Below are positions 33,776 through 42,845 of a DNA stretch of 64,000 nucleotides, piece after piece. The notes below the pieces were generated by a model, which saw only the letters and a list, made by a program, of their open reading frames with translations, was not told the origin of the DNA and did not search any database. The DNA is taken from the NCBI GenBank assembly GCA_017625835.1, contig JAGAKF010000078.1, positions 1 to 64,000 of the forward strand, written 5' to 3'. Both the position numbers and the translations under genes were made by a program. This DNA is from Clostridia bacterium (GTDB taxonomy: Bacteria > Bacillota > Clostridia > Oscillospirales > Acutalibacteraceae). Each line of letters opens with the position of its first letter. The first letter of the stretch is position 1.

Positions 33776-34069
33776 ATGGCTTTTTCTGATTACCAACAAA
33801 ACCGTACTCCCCTTTCCCACCGTATCTGCGACAAGCTTGAGCTTGACGAGGATATATGCAGAAACTGCGGATACATTGAAATTATTTCCAACTGCTGTGC
33901 ATTGATTGACGGGTGCAAAGGAATTTCAGAATACAGTGAAAATAAAATCACGCTGAATCTCGGAAAAAGAAACGTTAGTTTTCAAGGAAATTCGCTGACA
34001 ATTAAATCTCTTTCCATGGAGCAGGCAATGGTTGAAGGGTTTATCGTCAACGTGGAGTTCACCGACTGA
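33776..34069 (+). CDS. yqfC: Sporulation protein YqfC (YabP family)
   Basis: 97 residues. The YabP/YqfC pattern is clear: IEIISNCCALIDGCKGISEYSE, then ITLNLGKRNVSFQGNSLTIKSLSMEQAMVEGFI. It belongs to the sigma-E regulon in Bacillus, where it sits next to yqfD as here. AGGAGG lies 6 bases before the ATG. The stop overlaps the yqfD start as TGATG, so translation is coupled. Confidence 0.93.
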   Translation: MAFSDYQQNRTPLSHRICDKLELDEDICRNCGYIEIISNCCALIDGCKGISEYSENKITLNLGKRNVSFQGNSLTIKSLSMEQAMVEGFIVNVEFTD

Positions 34070-35265
34070 TGATAACAAAAGAGATTATCAACTATATTTT
34101 CGGCTACGTTGAATTTTCTGCCGAGAACGGATTCAGCGAACGGTTTATCAATTCCTGCACGGTGAATAATATCCCTTTGTGGGATACAGTGAAAAAAGAC
34201 AACGTCTTGTGTGCAAAAACAACGCTCAGGGGCTACCGAAAAATCCGTACCCCTGCCAAAAAAAGTTCAATGCGAGTGCACATAACAAAGAAATCAGGTC
34301 TGCCGTTTATTCTTAACAGGTTTATACGCCGTCCCGTGCTTCTTGTCGGAGTTGTTGTCGTTTTCATTATCCTCTCGTTTCTTTCCGGTCACATATGGAT
34401 TGTGGAGGTTTCGGGAAACGAGCACCTTACGGACAGTGAAGTTATCGAAGCTTTTGAGGAATCAGGTCTCAGGATCGGTAAACGTATCAGCTCGCTTCAG
34501 CTTCCGCAGATTGAAAGCTCGGCAATGCAGAAGCTTGATGACGTATCCTGGGCGGCAATTACCGTACGCGGCTGCACCGCACAAATAAACGTACGCGATA
34601 TAAAGAAAACTCCCGAAATCGAAAAACACAGCGGAACTTCCAATATCGTTGCATCAAAAGACGGTCAGATTGAAATTCTTGAGGTTTACCGCGGTTCTGC
34701 CGCCGTCGAAGTCGGTCAGCCTGTGCTTAAAGATGAGCTTCTTATAAGCGGAATTACCGAAAGCCGTCTGCAGACAAATCTTTTTACAGATGCCCACGGT
34801 TATGCAGTTGCAAAAACGAATATAAAAGTAAGCAATGTTACGTCGCCGAAAATTACCGTCTGCACTCCTTCCGAAAAGAAAATATGGTCCATATATTTTC
34901 TCGGATTTGAAATCTTTCCGCCGAAAGAAGGTCGCGGTGAATGTTATCTTCACCGTTCAAGGCTTGTTATAAACGGCAAAAAATTACCGTTCGGAATCAA
35001 TTATCGGCTTTATACGGATTACGAAGAAAAAGAAATCACCATAAGTCAGGCTCAGGCTGAACTTATGGCGATGACCGAATATGCTCTTAAAAGTAACTAT
35101 GAAACACAACACGCTCAGATCATCTCGCAGGATGTTGTTATGAGTGAAAAAAACGGTTGCATTGAAATAAACGGAAACTATTTCTGCTACGAAAATATCG
35201 GAACCAGCGTCGATCTGGATATCGAAGAGATTCCTGACGGAACAACTCCGCAATCAACGGAATAA
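34069..35265 (+). CDS. yqfD: Sporulation protein YqfD
   Basis: 398 residues. N-terminal cytoplasmic region (1-80), one membrane segment (about 90-110; RRPVLLVGVVVVFIILSFLSG), then an extracytoplasmic part with a POTRA-like stretch (IWIVEVSGNEHLTDSEVIEAFEESG). These are hallmarks of YqfD, a mother-cell sporulation membrane protein. It is coupled to yqfC by a one-base overlap. Its 3' end overlaps the convergent radC gene by 12 bp, so no terminator fits between them. Confidence 0.93.
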   Translation: MITKEIINYIFGYVEFSAENGFSERFINSCTVNNIPLWDTVKKDNVLCAKTTLRGYRKIRTPAKKSSMRVHITKKSGLPFILNRFIRRPVLLVGVVVVFIILSFLSGHIWIVEVSGNEHLTDSEVIEAFEESGLRIGKRISSLQLPQIESSAMQKLDDVSWAAITVRGCTAQINVRDIKKTPEIEKHSGTSNIVASKDGQIEILEVYRGSAAVEVGQPVLKDELLISGITESRLQTNLFTDAHGYAVAKTNIKVSNVTSPKITVCTPSEKKIWSIYFLGFEIFPPKEGRGECYLHRSRLVINGKKLPFGINYRLYTDYEEKEITISQAQAELMAMTEYALKSNYETQHAQIISQDVVMSEKNGCIEINGNYFCYENIGTSVDLDIEEIPDGTTPQSTE

Positions 35266-35949
35266 GTAACCGTACTTATTGCTCTTTGCCATTGAAAACG
35301 AATCGTTGTCTGCAACAATGATGTGGTCGGCAAGATTGATTCCGATTGCATCAAGAACGTGAATCAGTTCCTCTGTTGTTTTCACATCAGCTACTGACGG
35401 GACGGCAAAACCGTTGGGATGATTATGTGCAAGGACAACATTCTTTGAATCGAAACGAACAACCGTTTCAACTATTGTCCTCGTGTCGACCACTGCAGAA
35501 TCAGGCGAACCTTCGCAGATTTTGACACAGCGCTGAATTTTACCGTTGGAATCAAGGCAGAGAAGATAGACCAGCTCTCTTCTTTCGCCCGAATATCTGA
35601 CTGAAAGATAGTTTACAAGATTATCTTCCGTATTTTCTTCAAGAAGCCACTGCTGTTTTCTCTCATTATAAAGCAACGAAACGTCGTGTGTAAGCCTTAT
35701 TAATGCTGCGGCATTTTCGCCGATACCGTCCACCTTCATAAGCTCTTCTGCAGGAGCTTCGAGAATACCGTTCAGATCGCCGAACTTTTCAACAAGAGCG
35801 TGAGCGATGCTGTTCGTATCCTTGAAGGGTATTCCGAAAAACAAAAGGAATTCTATTATATTGTGGTCATCCATAGAACCGATTCCGTCTTTGAAAAATC
35901 GGGAGCGTACTCGCTGTCTATGGTCTTTGTGAACGTTTTTCTTTTCCAT
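35254..35949 (-). CDS. radC: RadC/YsxA JAB-domain protein
   Basis: 231 residues. N-terminal helix-hairpin-helix (about 25-85; LMKVDGIGENAAALIRL) and a C-terminal JAB1/MPN metalloprotease-like domain with the metal site HNHPNG (HxHxnD-type, here AHNHPNGFAVPS followed by D) and preceding KNVVLAHNHP. Named for DNA repair in E. coli, but its real role is unclear. AAAAGGATTTT precedes the ATG. It is convergent with yqfD, overlapping by 12 bp, and divergent from the alpha-galactosidase gene. Confidence 0.93.
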   Translation of the reverse strand: MEKKNVHKDHRQRVRSRFFKDGIGSMDDHNIIEFLLFFGIPFKDTNSIAHALVEKFGDLNGILEAPAEELMKVDGIGENAAALIRLTHDVSLLYNERKQQWLLEENTEDNLVNYLSVRYSGERRELVYLLCLDSNGKIQRCVKICEGSPDSAVVDTRTIVETVVRFDSKNVVLAHNHPNGFAVPSVADVKTTEELIHVLDAIGINLADHIIVADNDSFSMAKSNKYGYLFR

Positions 35950-35986
35950 AATTCAAAAATCCTTTTAAATTACATTTCTATTCTTA

Positions 35987-36016
35987 TTGACTGCAAATGC
36001 AGATGTATGCTAAAAT
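35987..36016 (+). promoter_or_regulatory. Promoter of the alpha-galactosidase gene
   Basis: TTGACT (35987-35992) and TAAAAT (36011-36016) are 18 bp apart, with an extended -10 TG at 36008-36009. The gene start at 36055 follows a GAAAGGATGA SD. Confidence 0.7.
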
Positions 36017-36054
36017 CTCTTCGGGTGGTTTTCCGCCCGAGAAAGGATGATTAT

Positions 36055-38238
36055 ATGCCTATCATTTTCGATAATGAGCGCAAAATTTTTAAAATTGATT
36101 CGCTCGGTTCAACTTATGCGATCGGAATTTTCGACGGTGATTTTCTTGTCCAGCTTTACTACGGAAAGAAGATTCCCGATACAAACCTTATTTCAACAGC
36201 TTACAGAGGAGGCTTTGCTTCAATCTCTCCGATGACAGCCTCGACCTCTGACGATTGGTATTTCTCCCCCGACATTCAGCCGATGGCTTATTCCTGCAAC
36301 GGAAGCGGCGACTACCGCCTTGCTGCGCTTGCAATCAAAGACAGCGAAGGAAGAGCCACCACTGACATCAGATATGTTGACCATAAAATTTACAGCGGCA
36401 AACCCAAGCTTAAGGGTCTTCCCGCAACGTACTGCAACTCTGACGATGAAGCAGATACTCTTGAAATTATCGCTCTTGATAAATTTACGGGCGCAAAGGT
36501 TACTCTTTGTTACACCGCCTTTAAAAATCATAGCATAATTACACAAAGTGTCAAGATAGAAAATACGGGAAAAGAAGCTTTTGACATTGAAAAGGTTGCA
36601 AGTTGTTGCGTCAACTTCCCGTCAATGAGCTATAATATGGTTAACCTTTACGGCACATGGTCAAGAGAAAGAACTGTTCAGACTCGTCACCTTGCTCACG
36701 GAATCCAGTCCGTCGCAAGTAAAAGAGGTTCATCGAGCCATAACCATAACCCGTTTGTTGCCCTCGTTGACGACAAGGGCGGTGAAGATTACGGCGATGC
36801 TTTCGGCTTCAACTTTGTTTACAGCGGCAACTTCGCTATTGATATTGAAACAGACTATATGGACTGCACACGACTTGTTATGGGAATCAACCCCATTGAC
36901 TTTAACTGGTATCTTGAACCGGGCGAAGAATTCCAGACTCCCGAGGCAGTTATGGCATATTCACCGAACGGTCTTGGCGAAATGAGCCGTACATTCCATG
37001 ATTTTTACAGCAACAACCTCATCCGTGGTACCTGGAAGAAAAAGAAGCGTCCGCTTCTTATCAACAGCTGGGAAGGTTCAGGCTTTGACTTTGACGATGA
37101 AACACTTGTCCGCTATGCAAAGCAGGCTAAAGAACTCGGTTGCGAGCTTCTTGTTATGGACGACGGTTGGTTCGGCGTACGTAACTGCGACGACTCATCT
37201 CTCGGTGACTGGTACGTAAATGAAAAGAAGCTTAACGGTCCGCTTTCAAAGCTTATCGAAAGAGTCAACGCTGAGGGAATGGAATTCGGAATTTGGTACG
37301 AGCCCGAAATGATTTCACCTGATTCTGATGTTTACAGAGCTCATCCCGACTGGTGCGTTCACGTTGAAGGCAGAGACATTTCCCCTGCAAGACAGCAGTA
37401 CGTTATCGATATGTCAAGGCAGGATGTCCGCGACAATATCTTCAATCAGATGTACGATGTTCTTTCAAAGAACAACATCGCTTACCTTAAGTGGGACTAT
37501 AACAGACCGATTTCTGAGCCTGCTTCAATGGGACTTGACAAAAAGCATCAGAAGGAATTCTTCCACAGATTCATCCTCGGTACATACGAGCTTATGGACA
37601 GAATCACATCCGCTTTCCCGAACATCCTTTTTGAAAGCTGTGCAGGCGGCGGCGGTCGTTACGACCCGGGTATTCTTTACTATATGCCGCAGACCTGGTG
37701 TTCGGACAATACAGACCCGATTGAAAGACTGAGAATTCAGTTCGGCACTTCCATGTGCTACCCTGCTTCAAGTATGGGCGCTCACGTTTCAGCCTGCAGA
37801 AGAACAGGTCTTGAAACAAAGGCAGCTGTTGCACTCTGGGGTACATTCGGATACGAGCTTGACCCGAAACACCTCAGCGACGAGGATAAAGAAACAGTTA
37901 AAAAGACTTCTGAACTTTACCATAAATATTATGATCTTACTCACAACGGTGACCTTTACAGAATTATCGCTCCGACAGAGGATGAATTCAAATGCGCATG
38001 GTCGTTCGTTGCAAAGGATAAGAGCGAAGCGCTCCTTACCGTTATAATCAAAAACCGTACTCCGCACAACTTCCTCAACGTCCGTCTGAAAGGACTTAAT
38101 GAAAACAAGATGTACGTAAACGAAGCTGACGGAGAAGTTTATTCAGGCGCATTGCTTATGAACGCAGGAATAAACCTTACAATCGGCGGAGACATCAACG
38201 GCGGAACAAACTTTATGGTTCACTTCAAAGAAGCTTAA
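36055..38238 (+). CDS. GH36 alpha-galactosidase, cytoplasmic
   Basis: Hydrolyses terminal alpha-1,6-galactose from raffinose-family sugars or melibiose. 727 residues, the usual size of bacterial GH36 (AgaA/RafA type). N-terminal beta-sandwich (about 1-320), then the catalytic barrel: VMDDGWFG, YLKWDYNRP with the nucleophile at Asp481, SCAGGGGRYDPGI, and CSDNTDP (Asp551-554) holding the acid/base. No signal peptide, so the substrate must be imported. The start is ATG 36055, set by GAAAGGATGA; a longer open frame to 35800 is antisense to radC and is not used. A GPH symporter elsewhere in the window could supply sugar. Confidence 0.95.
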   Translation: MPIIFDNERKIFKIDSLGSTYAIGIFDGDFLVQLYYGKKIPDTNLISTAYRGGFASISPMTASTSDDWYFSPDIQPMAYSCNGSGDYRLAALAIKDSEGRATTDIRYVDHKIYSGKPKLKGLPATYCNSDDEADTLEIIALDKFTGAKVTLCYTAFKNHSIITQSVKIENTGKEAFDIEKVASCCVNFPSMSYNMVNLYGTWSRERTVQTRHLAHGIQSVASKRGSSSHNHNPFVALVDDKGGEDYGDAFGFNFVYSGNFAIDIETDYMDCTRLVMGINPIDFNWYLEPGEEFQTPEAVMAYSPNGLGEMSRTFHDFYSNNLIRGTWKKKKRPLLINSWEGSGFDFDDETLVRYAKQAKELGCELLVMDDGWFGVRNCDDSSLGDWYVNEKKLNGPLSKLIERVNAEGMEFGIWYEPEMISPDSDVYRAHPDWCVHVEGRDISPARQQYVIDMSRQDVRDNIFNQMYDVLSKNNIAYLKWDYNRPISEPASMGLDKKHQKEFFHRFILGTYELMDRITSAFPNILFESCAGGGGRYDPGILYYMPQTWCSDNTDPIERLRIQFGTSMCYPASSMGAHVSACRRTGLETKAAVALWGTFGYELDPKHLSDEDKETVKKTSELYHKYYDLTHNGDLYRIIAPTEDEFKCAWSFVAKDKSEALLTVIIKNRTPHNFLNVRLKGLNENKMYVNEADGEVYSGALLMNAGINLTIGGDINGGTNFMVHFKEA

Positions 38239-38264
38239 AATTATTACCGTCACACTAAAACAAC

Positions 38265-38295
38265 AAACCCGTAATACTCGCGTATTACGGGTTTT
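38265..38295. terminator. Bidirectional terminator between the GH36 gene and the PPIase gene
   Basis: AAACCCGTAATAC and GTATTACGGGTTTT form a 13-bp perfect stem with a TCGC loop and T tracts on both sides. Confidence 0.9.
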
Positions 38296-38311
38296 AATTT
38301 TGTGTGTTTAA

Positions 38312-40021
38312 TTAATACTGCGGAGCATATGACTGCTGAGCTGCCTGCTGTGCGATGATAGTTGCGATTCTCTCGTTCAACTTCTTCTCTGCATACTCAA
38401 CTGTACGCGGACCGTAAGTAAGCTTGTATGTTTCTGATTCTACAAGCTCGTCAAGCTCTGCCTGAAGGTCAATCTGTGCCTTTGAATTTCTGATTGTTGC
38501 ATCGTAGTACTTGCCGTCGTTTGAAACGAAGTACATTACGTGATAACCGTACTCTGTTTCAACGATGTCTGTATCGCCTGCCTTACGGTTCTTGTCGAAG
38601 ATCCACTTGTCAAATTCAGCAACCATACGACCCGGACGAACATTTTCATAAAGTCCGCCTGTCTGTGCTGAACCTGTATCTTCTGTTTTCTCTGTTGCAA
38701 GAGCTGCAAAGCTGTCCTCAGACTTGTCGCCCTTTGCCCACTCATCAAGGATTGCCTTTGCATCCTTTTCCTTCTGAGCGATTTCATCATCAGAAAGCTT
38801 CTCGCCTGTTTCAGCGTTAGTGTTGCCCAAGAGGATGTGACGTACGCTTACAGTTTCAACCTGATACGGCTTTGCTGTAAGAACAACAACATAATACTTT
38901 GATCCGTCAGCAGATGTAACCATCTTCTTCTCGCCGACCTTAGTCTCTGCCTTGAATGCCCACTCAGCAAGATCCTTTGCAACGTTTGTTAACTCAGACT
39001 TAAGCATACCTGAAAGCTTTGTTGCTGCATCAGCATCATAGTCCTTTGCATCCTTGTTAAGCTCCTTTGCCTTTGCAAGGAATGAAGCTTCGTCTGTTAC
39101 TGCTGCGAAGAAAGCATCTGCATCCTTCTTAACCTTTTCGTCTGCTTCTGCCTGACGCTTCTTAAGAGCTGCGTCTGATTCGCCCGTTTCAGCCTGAAGA
39201 GTAGTCTTTGCAAACTCATACAAACGAACGTCAACAAGGTCAAAAGAACTCTTGTCCTTATTGTATTCTGCATCGATATCAGCCTGGTCATATGACTTTG
39301 CAATTTCGTCAAGCTTATACTCAATAAACTTCTGAGCGATGATTTCCTTCTCCATAATCTTGCGAAGGAAGCTTTCGTTCATGTATGCACCGAAGTTCAT
39401 ACGAAGGTAAGCGTTGAGTGTGTATTTCGGCTTTGCTGCGCCGTCAGTTGTAGCGCTGCCGTTAGCCTGCTCACGCATACTTTCAACTGTTTCGTCGATC
39501 TGCTTTTCCTCAGCCTCTGTAAGAGTGTCGATACCAAGCTTAACAGCTTCGTTGTAGTAAATGTTGTAGATTTTGATATCGTCAAGAGTCTGCTTACGGA
39601 TAAACTCAACCCATGAAATCGGATTACCCTTCTCGTCTTCAGCAGTTGAAGTCTGCTTGTCGGGAGGAAGATTTGTGTCGTAATTGTAATTAACACCTGT
39701 TGAATAGCTGTTTGAAACTTCACTCAACAAAGTATTGTATGTTGCCCAATAGTGATACTCATACTCAGCCATTGAGAACTTGTCCTCAGCACCGACATAA
39801 CCTGCTCTGAGTGTTCTGTCCCATACACCGTAGTAGTTAAGAGCAACTGCTACTGCACCGATAGCGATTGCTGCAACGAGAACGATAGATACGACTCTCT
39901 TTGCAATCTTCTTGGTTGCATTTTTCTTCTGCATATCTTTTGCATTTTTCTTTGCTGCTTCAGCAATACGTGCCTTACGTTCGTCACGGTACTGCTCAGC
40001 CTTTGACTTTTCAATAGCCAT
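38312..40021 (-). CDS. Membrane-anchored parvulin-type peptidyl-prolyl isomerase (PrsA-like foldase)
   Basis: 569 residues. A charged cytoplasmic N-terminus (KSKAEQYRDERKARI...), one membrane segment at about 43-65, then a SurA/PrsA-like N-domain (about 85-370) and a parvulin domain (about 385-510) with VSVRHILLG, ALATEKTEDTGSAQTGGLYENV, MVAEFDKWIF and ETEYGYHVMYF. It is predicted to fold proteins outside the membrane. Anchoring is by a transmembrane helix rather than by a lipobox as in PrsA. ATG 40021 has AAAGGATGA upstream. It has its own promoter (40074-40102) and shares a terminator with the GH36 gene. Confidence 0.92.
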   Translation of the reverse strand: MAIEKSKAEQYRDERKARIAEAAKKNAKDMQKKNATKKIAKRVVSIVLVAAIAIGAVAVALNYYGVWDRTLRAGYVGAEDKFSMAEYEYHYWATYNTLLSEVSNSYSTGVNYNYDTNLPPDKQTSTAEDEKGNPISWVEFIRKQTLDDIKIYNIYYNEAVKLGIDTLTEAEEKQIDETVESMREQANGSATTDGAAKPKYTLNAYLRMNFGAYMNESFLRKIMEKEIIAQKFIEYKLDEIAKSYDQADIDAEYNKDKSSFDLVDVRLYEFAKTTLQAETGESDAALKKRQAEADEKVKKDADAFFAAVTDEASFLAKAKELNKDAKDYDADAATKLSGMLKSELTNVAKDLAEWAFKAETKVGEKKMVTSADGSKYYVVVLTAKPYQVETVSVRHILLGNTNAETGEKLSDDEIAQKEKDAKAILDEWAKGDKSEDSFAALATEKTEDTGSAQTGGLYENVRPGRMVAEFDKWIFDKNRKAGDTDIVETEYGYHVMYFVSNDGKYYDATIRNSKAQIDLQAELDELVESETYKLTYGPRTVEYAEKKLNERIATIIAQQAAQQSYAPQY

Positions 40022-40073
40022 AATTTTCATCCTTTACATATGTTTTCGCCGCAGGGTACGGCATAACATATGT

Positions 40074-40102
40074 ATTTTAAACTATTTGAAAGATTTTTAC
40101 AA
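40074..40102 (-). promoter_or_regulatory. Promoter of the parvulin gene
   Basis: On the minus strand TTGTAA (40102-40097) and TAAAAT (40079-40074) are 17 bp apart, about 50 bp before the ATG. Confidence 0.65.
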
Positions 40103-40162
40103 GAGTAAAAACGGATTTTTTTATGTTATATTAATCAATTTACAATTTCTTAATAAAAAACA

Positions 40163-40187
40163 AGACCCCGGTTTTCACCGAGGTCTT
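40163..40187 (-). terminator. Terminator of the NhaC-type transporter gene
   Basis: AGACCCCGG and CCGAGGTCT pair around TTTTCA with one mismatch. On the minus strand TGTTTTTTATT follows, just downstream of the transporter stop codon. Confidence 0.85.
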
Positions 40188-40201
40188 TGAAATATCAGGA
40201 A

Positions 40202-41878
40202 TTATACGTTTTCTTTGCCGTATTTCTTTACCATAACCATCTTCATAAGGAAGAGGAATACAACTGTTACAGCAATACCAACAGGAAGAACGATTGCTGC
40301 GCTCTGTACGAAACCTGCAAGAACGTACATTACAAAAGAAATCGCTGCAACGGAAATTGCGTACGGAAGCTGTGTTGAAACGTGGTTAAGGTGGTTACAC
40401 TGGCCGCCTGCAGATGACATAATTGTTGTATCTGAAATTGGTGAACAGTGGTCGCCGCAGACTGAACCCGCAAGACAAGCTGACATAGCAATGATCTGGA
40501 GAGGATCGCCTGCTTTGAAGATTGTGATAACGATCGGAATGAGAATACCGAAAGTACCCCATGATGTACCTGTTGCGAAAGAAATGAAGCATGCAACAAG
40601 GAAAACGATTGCCGGGATGAAGCTTGCGAAGCTTTCCGGAACGTTGCTCATAACTTCGTTAACAAACGGCTTTGCACCAAGTACGCCTGTCATATTCTTA
40701 AGAGCTGTTGCGAATGTGAGAATAAGGATTGCGGGAACCATTGCGATAAAGCCCTTAGGAATAGCTTCCATAGCTTCTTTGAATGTAACAACCTTACGGA
40801 TGCAGAAATATGCAATAGCGAAAACAAGAGCAATAAGGCTACCCCAGGGAAGACCAACTGTTGCATCTGTGTTTGAGAAAGCGTCAATGAAGTTTGCACC
40901 TTCAAGGATACCGCCGTTGTAAACAAGAGCGAATACACAAGAAACGATAAGAACAAGGATCGGAAGAATGAGGTCAATAACCTTACCCTTCTCTGAATGA
41001 CCGTCGTCAGCAACTTCTGCTTTTTCACCTGCTGTGTAAAGGTCGCCCTTAAGCTTTGCATTAACTTCGTGAATTCTCATCGGGCCGTAATCGAACTTCA
41101 TAAGGCTGATTACAACGATGAAAACAAGAGTGAGAAGCGAATAGAAGTTGTACGGAATTGCTCTGATGAAGAGAGAAAGACCTTCTCCTTCAGGAGCGTA
41201 AGAAGCAACTGCTGCTGCCCATGAAGAAATGGGAGCGATCATACAAATCGGAGCTGCTGTTGCGTCGATGAGGTAAGAAAGCTTTGCACGTGAAACCTTC
41301 TTGCTGTCCGTAACGGGACGCATAACAGAACCAACTGTAAGGCAGTTGAAATAGTCGTCGATGAAAATGAGAACACCGAGAACGAAAGTTGCAAGCATTG
41401 CGCCTACTCTTGACTTGATATTCTTTTCAGCCCATGCGCCGAAAGCAGCAGAACCGCCTGACTTGTTAACAAGAGCAACGATAACGCCGAGAACAACAAG
41501 AAAAATAAAGATACCTGCTGTTCCTGAAACTGCATCGATTAATCCGGTACCTGTAACAAGATCCATTGTGCCTGTAAAGCTGAAGTTTGAGCCGAGAATA
41601 GCACCGGCAACAATACCGATGAACAAGGAGCTGTAAACTTCCTTTGTGATAAGTGCGAGACCGATTGCGATTACCGGCGGAACGAGTGCCCACCATGATG
41701 CTGTTACCTGTCCTTCGCCGCCGCAGGTTTCACAAGCTGCTTCTTCAACAAGACCTGCACCGCCACAGTCAACACAGTTTGCTGTTGCAAGGTGACCGCC
41801 GTTAAATGCAGCAAATGTAAGAAGAGCAACAATTGCTACTGCGACTACAGCCAAGACAATTTTCTTTGTTTTTGACAT
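40202..41878 (-). CDS. NhaC-superfamily transporter under lysine riboswitch control (LysW-like predicted lysine transporter)
   Basis: 558-residue membrane protein with about twelve segments and NhaC signatures: LIFIDDYFNCLTVGSVMRPV, ICMIAPISSWAAA, SFATGTSWGTFGILIPI, and GSVCGDHCSPISDTTI. NhaC members swap Na+ and H+, but the leader carries a lysine riboswitch. NhaC-type genes under L-box control were proposed as lysine transporters (LysW) in published riboswitch surveys, so lysine is the likely substrate. Unusual: after the first segment comes a loop (about 33-58) with two CxxCGG-G units (Cys35/38/49/52), as in the DnaJ zinc centre. GGAGGG lies 8 bases before the ATG. Confidence 0.9.
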   Translation of the reverse strand: MSKTKKIVLAVVAVAIVALLTFAAFNGGHLATANCVDCGGAGLVEEAACETCGGEGQVTASWWALVPPVIAIGLALITKEVYSSLFIGIVAGAILGSNFSFTGTMDLVTGTGLIDAVSGTAGIFIFLVVLGVIVALVNKSGGSAAFGAWAEKNIKSRVGAMLATFVLGVLIFIDDYFNCLTVGSVMRPVTDSKKVSRAKLSYLIDATAAPICMIAPISSWAAAVASYAPEGEGLSLFIRAIPYNFYSLLTLVFIVVISLMKFDYGPMRIHEVNAKLKGDLYTAGEKAEVADDGHSEKGKVIDLILPILVLIVSCVFALVYNGGILEGANFIDAFSNTDATVGLPWGSLIALVFAIAYFCIRKVVTFKEAMEAIPKGFIAMVPAILILTFATALKNMTGVLGAKPFVNEVMSNVPESFASFIPAIVFLVACFISFATGTSWGTFGILIPIVITIFKAGDPLQIIAMSACLAGSVCGDHCSPISDTTIMSSAGGQCNHLNHVSTQLPYAISVAAISFVMYVLAGFVQSAAIVLPVGIAVTVVFLFLMKMVMVKKYGKENV

Positions 41879-41899
41879 AGAATAAACCCTCCATTAAAT

Positions 41900-41941
41900 T
41901 TAAAAGAAAAGACATGGTTGAGCAAGAACATCAACCATGTC
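41900..41941 (-). terminator. Expression-platform terminator of the lysine riboswitch
   Basis: GACATGGTTGA and TCAACCATGTC form an 11-bp perfect stem (41911-41941), followed on the minus strand by TTTTCTTTT. It lies between the aptamer and the SD, as expected for control by premature termination. Confidence 0.9.
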
Positions 41942-41950
41942 ATAAGACTT

Positions 41951-42112
41951 TATTGATAGCACTCCACAACCGTGACAGTACGTTACATATTCTGCAACGT
42001 CCCAGCAAAGGTTCAAAAGGCAAATCCCCTCTGCTTCGGCGGCCAATCTTTTCACACCCTGCGTTGCCTTGACCTCTGAGCGTTAGTCGTACTGCACCGC
42101 GCCTCCATCATT
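41951..42112 (-). promoter_or_regulatory. Lysine riboswitch (L-box) aptamer
   Basis: Read on the minus strand the conserved L-box pieces appear in order: GATGGAGGCGCG, AGTACGAC, AGAGGTCAAGGCAACGCAG, GGCCGCCGAAGC, GCTGGG, ACTGTCACGG, and GTGGAGTGCTATC closing the first helix. The order and spacing fit the five-helix lysine aptamer. High lysine should stabilise it and let the downstream terminator form, switching off the transporter gene. Confidence 0.93.
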
Positions 42113-42144
42113 AGTTCAACCATATTCTGTTTCTTATTAAGAAA

Positions 42145-42173
42145 ATTTTAACATTGACACGGATAAATGTCAA
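42145..42173 (-). promoter_or_regulatory. Promoter of the lysine riboswitch-transporter unit
   Basis: On the minus strand a perfect TTGACA (42173-42168) is 17 bp from TAAAAT (42150-42145), which has an extended -10 TG. It lies about 30 bp before the aptamer. Confidence 0.85.
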
Positions 42174-42200
42174 CGATTTTTAACAATTATATAGATTTGA

Positions 42201-42704
42201 TTAAAGAACTTCCTGCTTTTCCTTGAACTGAGCTTCTCCCTTTCTGTTCCATTCAATGGATTCCGCTTTGTAATATTCATTGCCTTCGTCATCTGTATAA
42301 ACGTTACCGTTCTCTGTCTTATCGAATTCATTTCGGATATCAAAAACGAGATATCCTTCTTTATCTATGTAAGTTCTTTCTGCAATGCGCATAAACTTTC
42401 CGTCACGTGAAACGAAATGCATTCTGTCCGCCTTTGTTTCGCAAAGCAGATATTCTGTTCCGTCTCTGTCGTAATAAACAACACTCTCCGCCGACTGATA
42501 CTGCTTGCCTTCGCGGTCATAGAACATTTTTGATTCTACATACAGGAACGAAAAAACTGCCTCTACTGCAACAAACACCGCAATGAGAGCTGCGATTTTC
42601 AATCCTTTATGTTTGCCCTCTTTTTTAAGCATTTTTTTAATTATTATCGGCAGAGTAACCAGGTCAACTGCGATCACTATTCCTATTACTATATAAGGAT
42701 TCAT
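42201..42704 (-). CDS. Small membrane protein with short acidic repeats, function unknown
   Basis: 167 residues. Two N-terminal membrane segments (about 3-22 and 36-54) are followed by a soluble tail on the outside or inside. The tail repeats a Tyr-Asp-x-Asp/Glu-Gly unit with spacing near 20: YDREGKQY, YDRDGTEY, SRDGKFM, IDKEGYL, TDDEGNEY, NRKGEA. These look like short beta-hairpin repeats. No family is recognised. AGGTGA precedes the ATG. It is upstream of the lysine riboswitch promoter on the same strand, but no terminator is seen between, so some read-through is possible. Confidence 0.78.
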   Translation of the reverse strand: MNPYIVIGIVIAVDLVTLPIIIKKMLKKEGKHKGLKIAALIAVFVAVEAVFSFLYVESKMFYDREGKQYQSAESVVYYDRDGTEYLLCETKADRMHFVSRDGKFMRIAERTYIDKEGYLVFDIRNEFDKTENGNVYTDDEGNEYYKAESIEWNRKGEAQFKEKQEVL

Positions 42705-42789
42705 AAAATCACCTCAGCAAGATAATATCACAACCGTTACGAAATATCAATTTAAAGTTTGTTCTGCACAAACCGTCTGCACTTCATTC

Positions 42790-42817
42790 TTGTAAATCTG
42801 CGAAAATATGATATAAT
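42790..42817 (+). promoter_or_regulatory. Promoter of the GPH symporter gene
   Basis: TTGTAA (42790-42795) and a perfect TATAAT (42812-42817) are 16 bp apart. A strong GAAGGAGGG SD follows at 42832-42840. Confidence 0.7.
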
Positions 42818-42845
42818 AAGCCTATTATTCTGAAGGAGGGTTTTT

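Noticed and set aside
35800..36054. 85-codon N-terminal extension of the GH36 alpha-galactosidase
   Set aside because: This part is antisense to radC, and a good SD (GAAAGGATGA) precedes the ATG at 36055, where family similarity begins.
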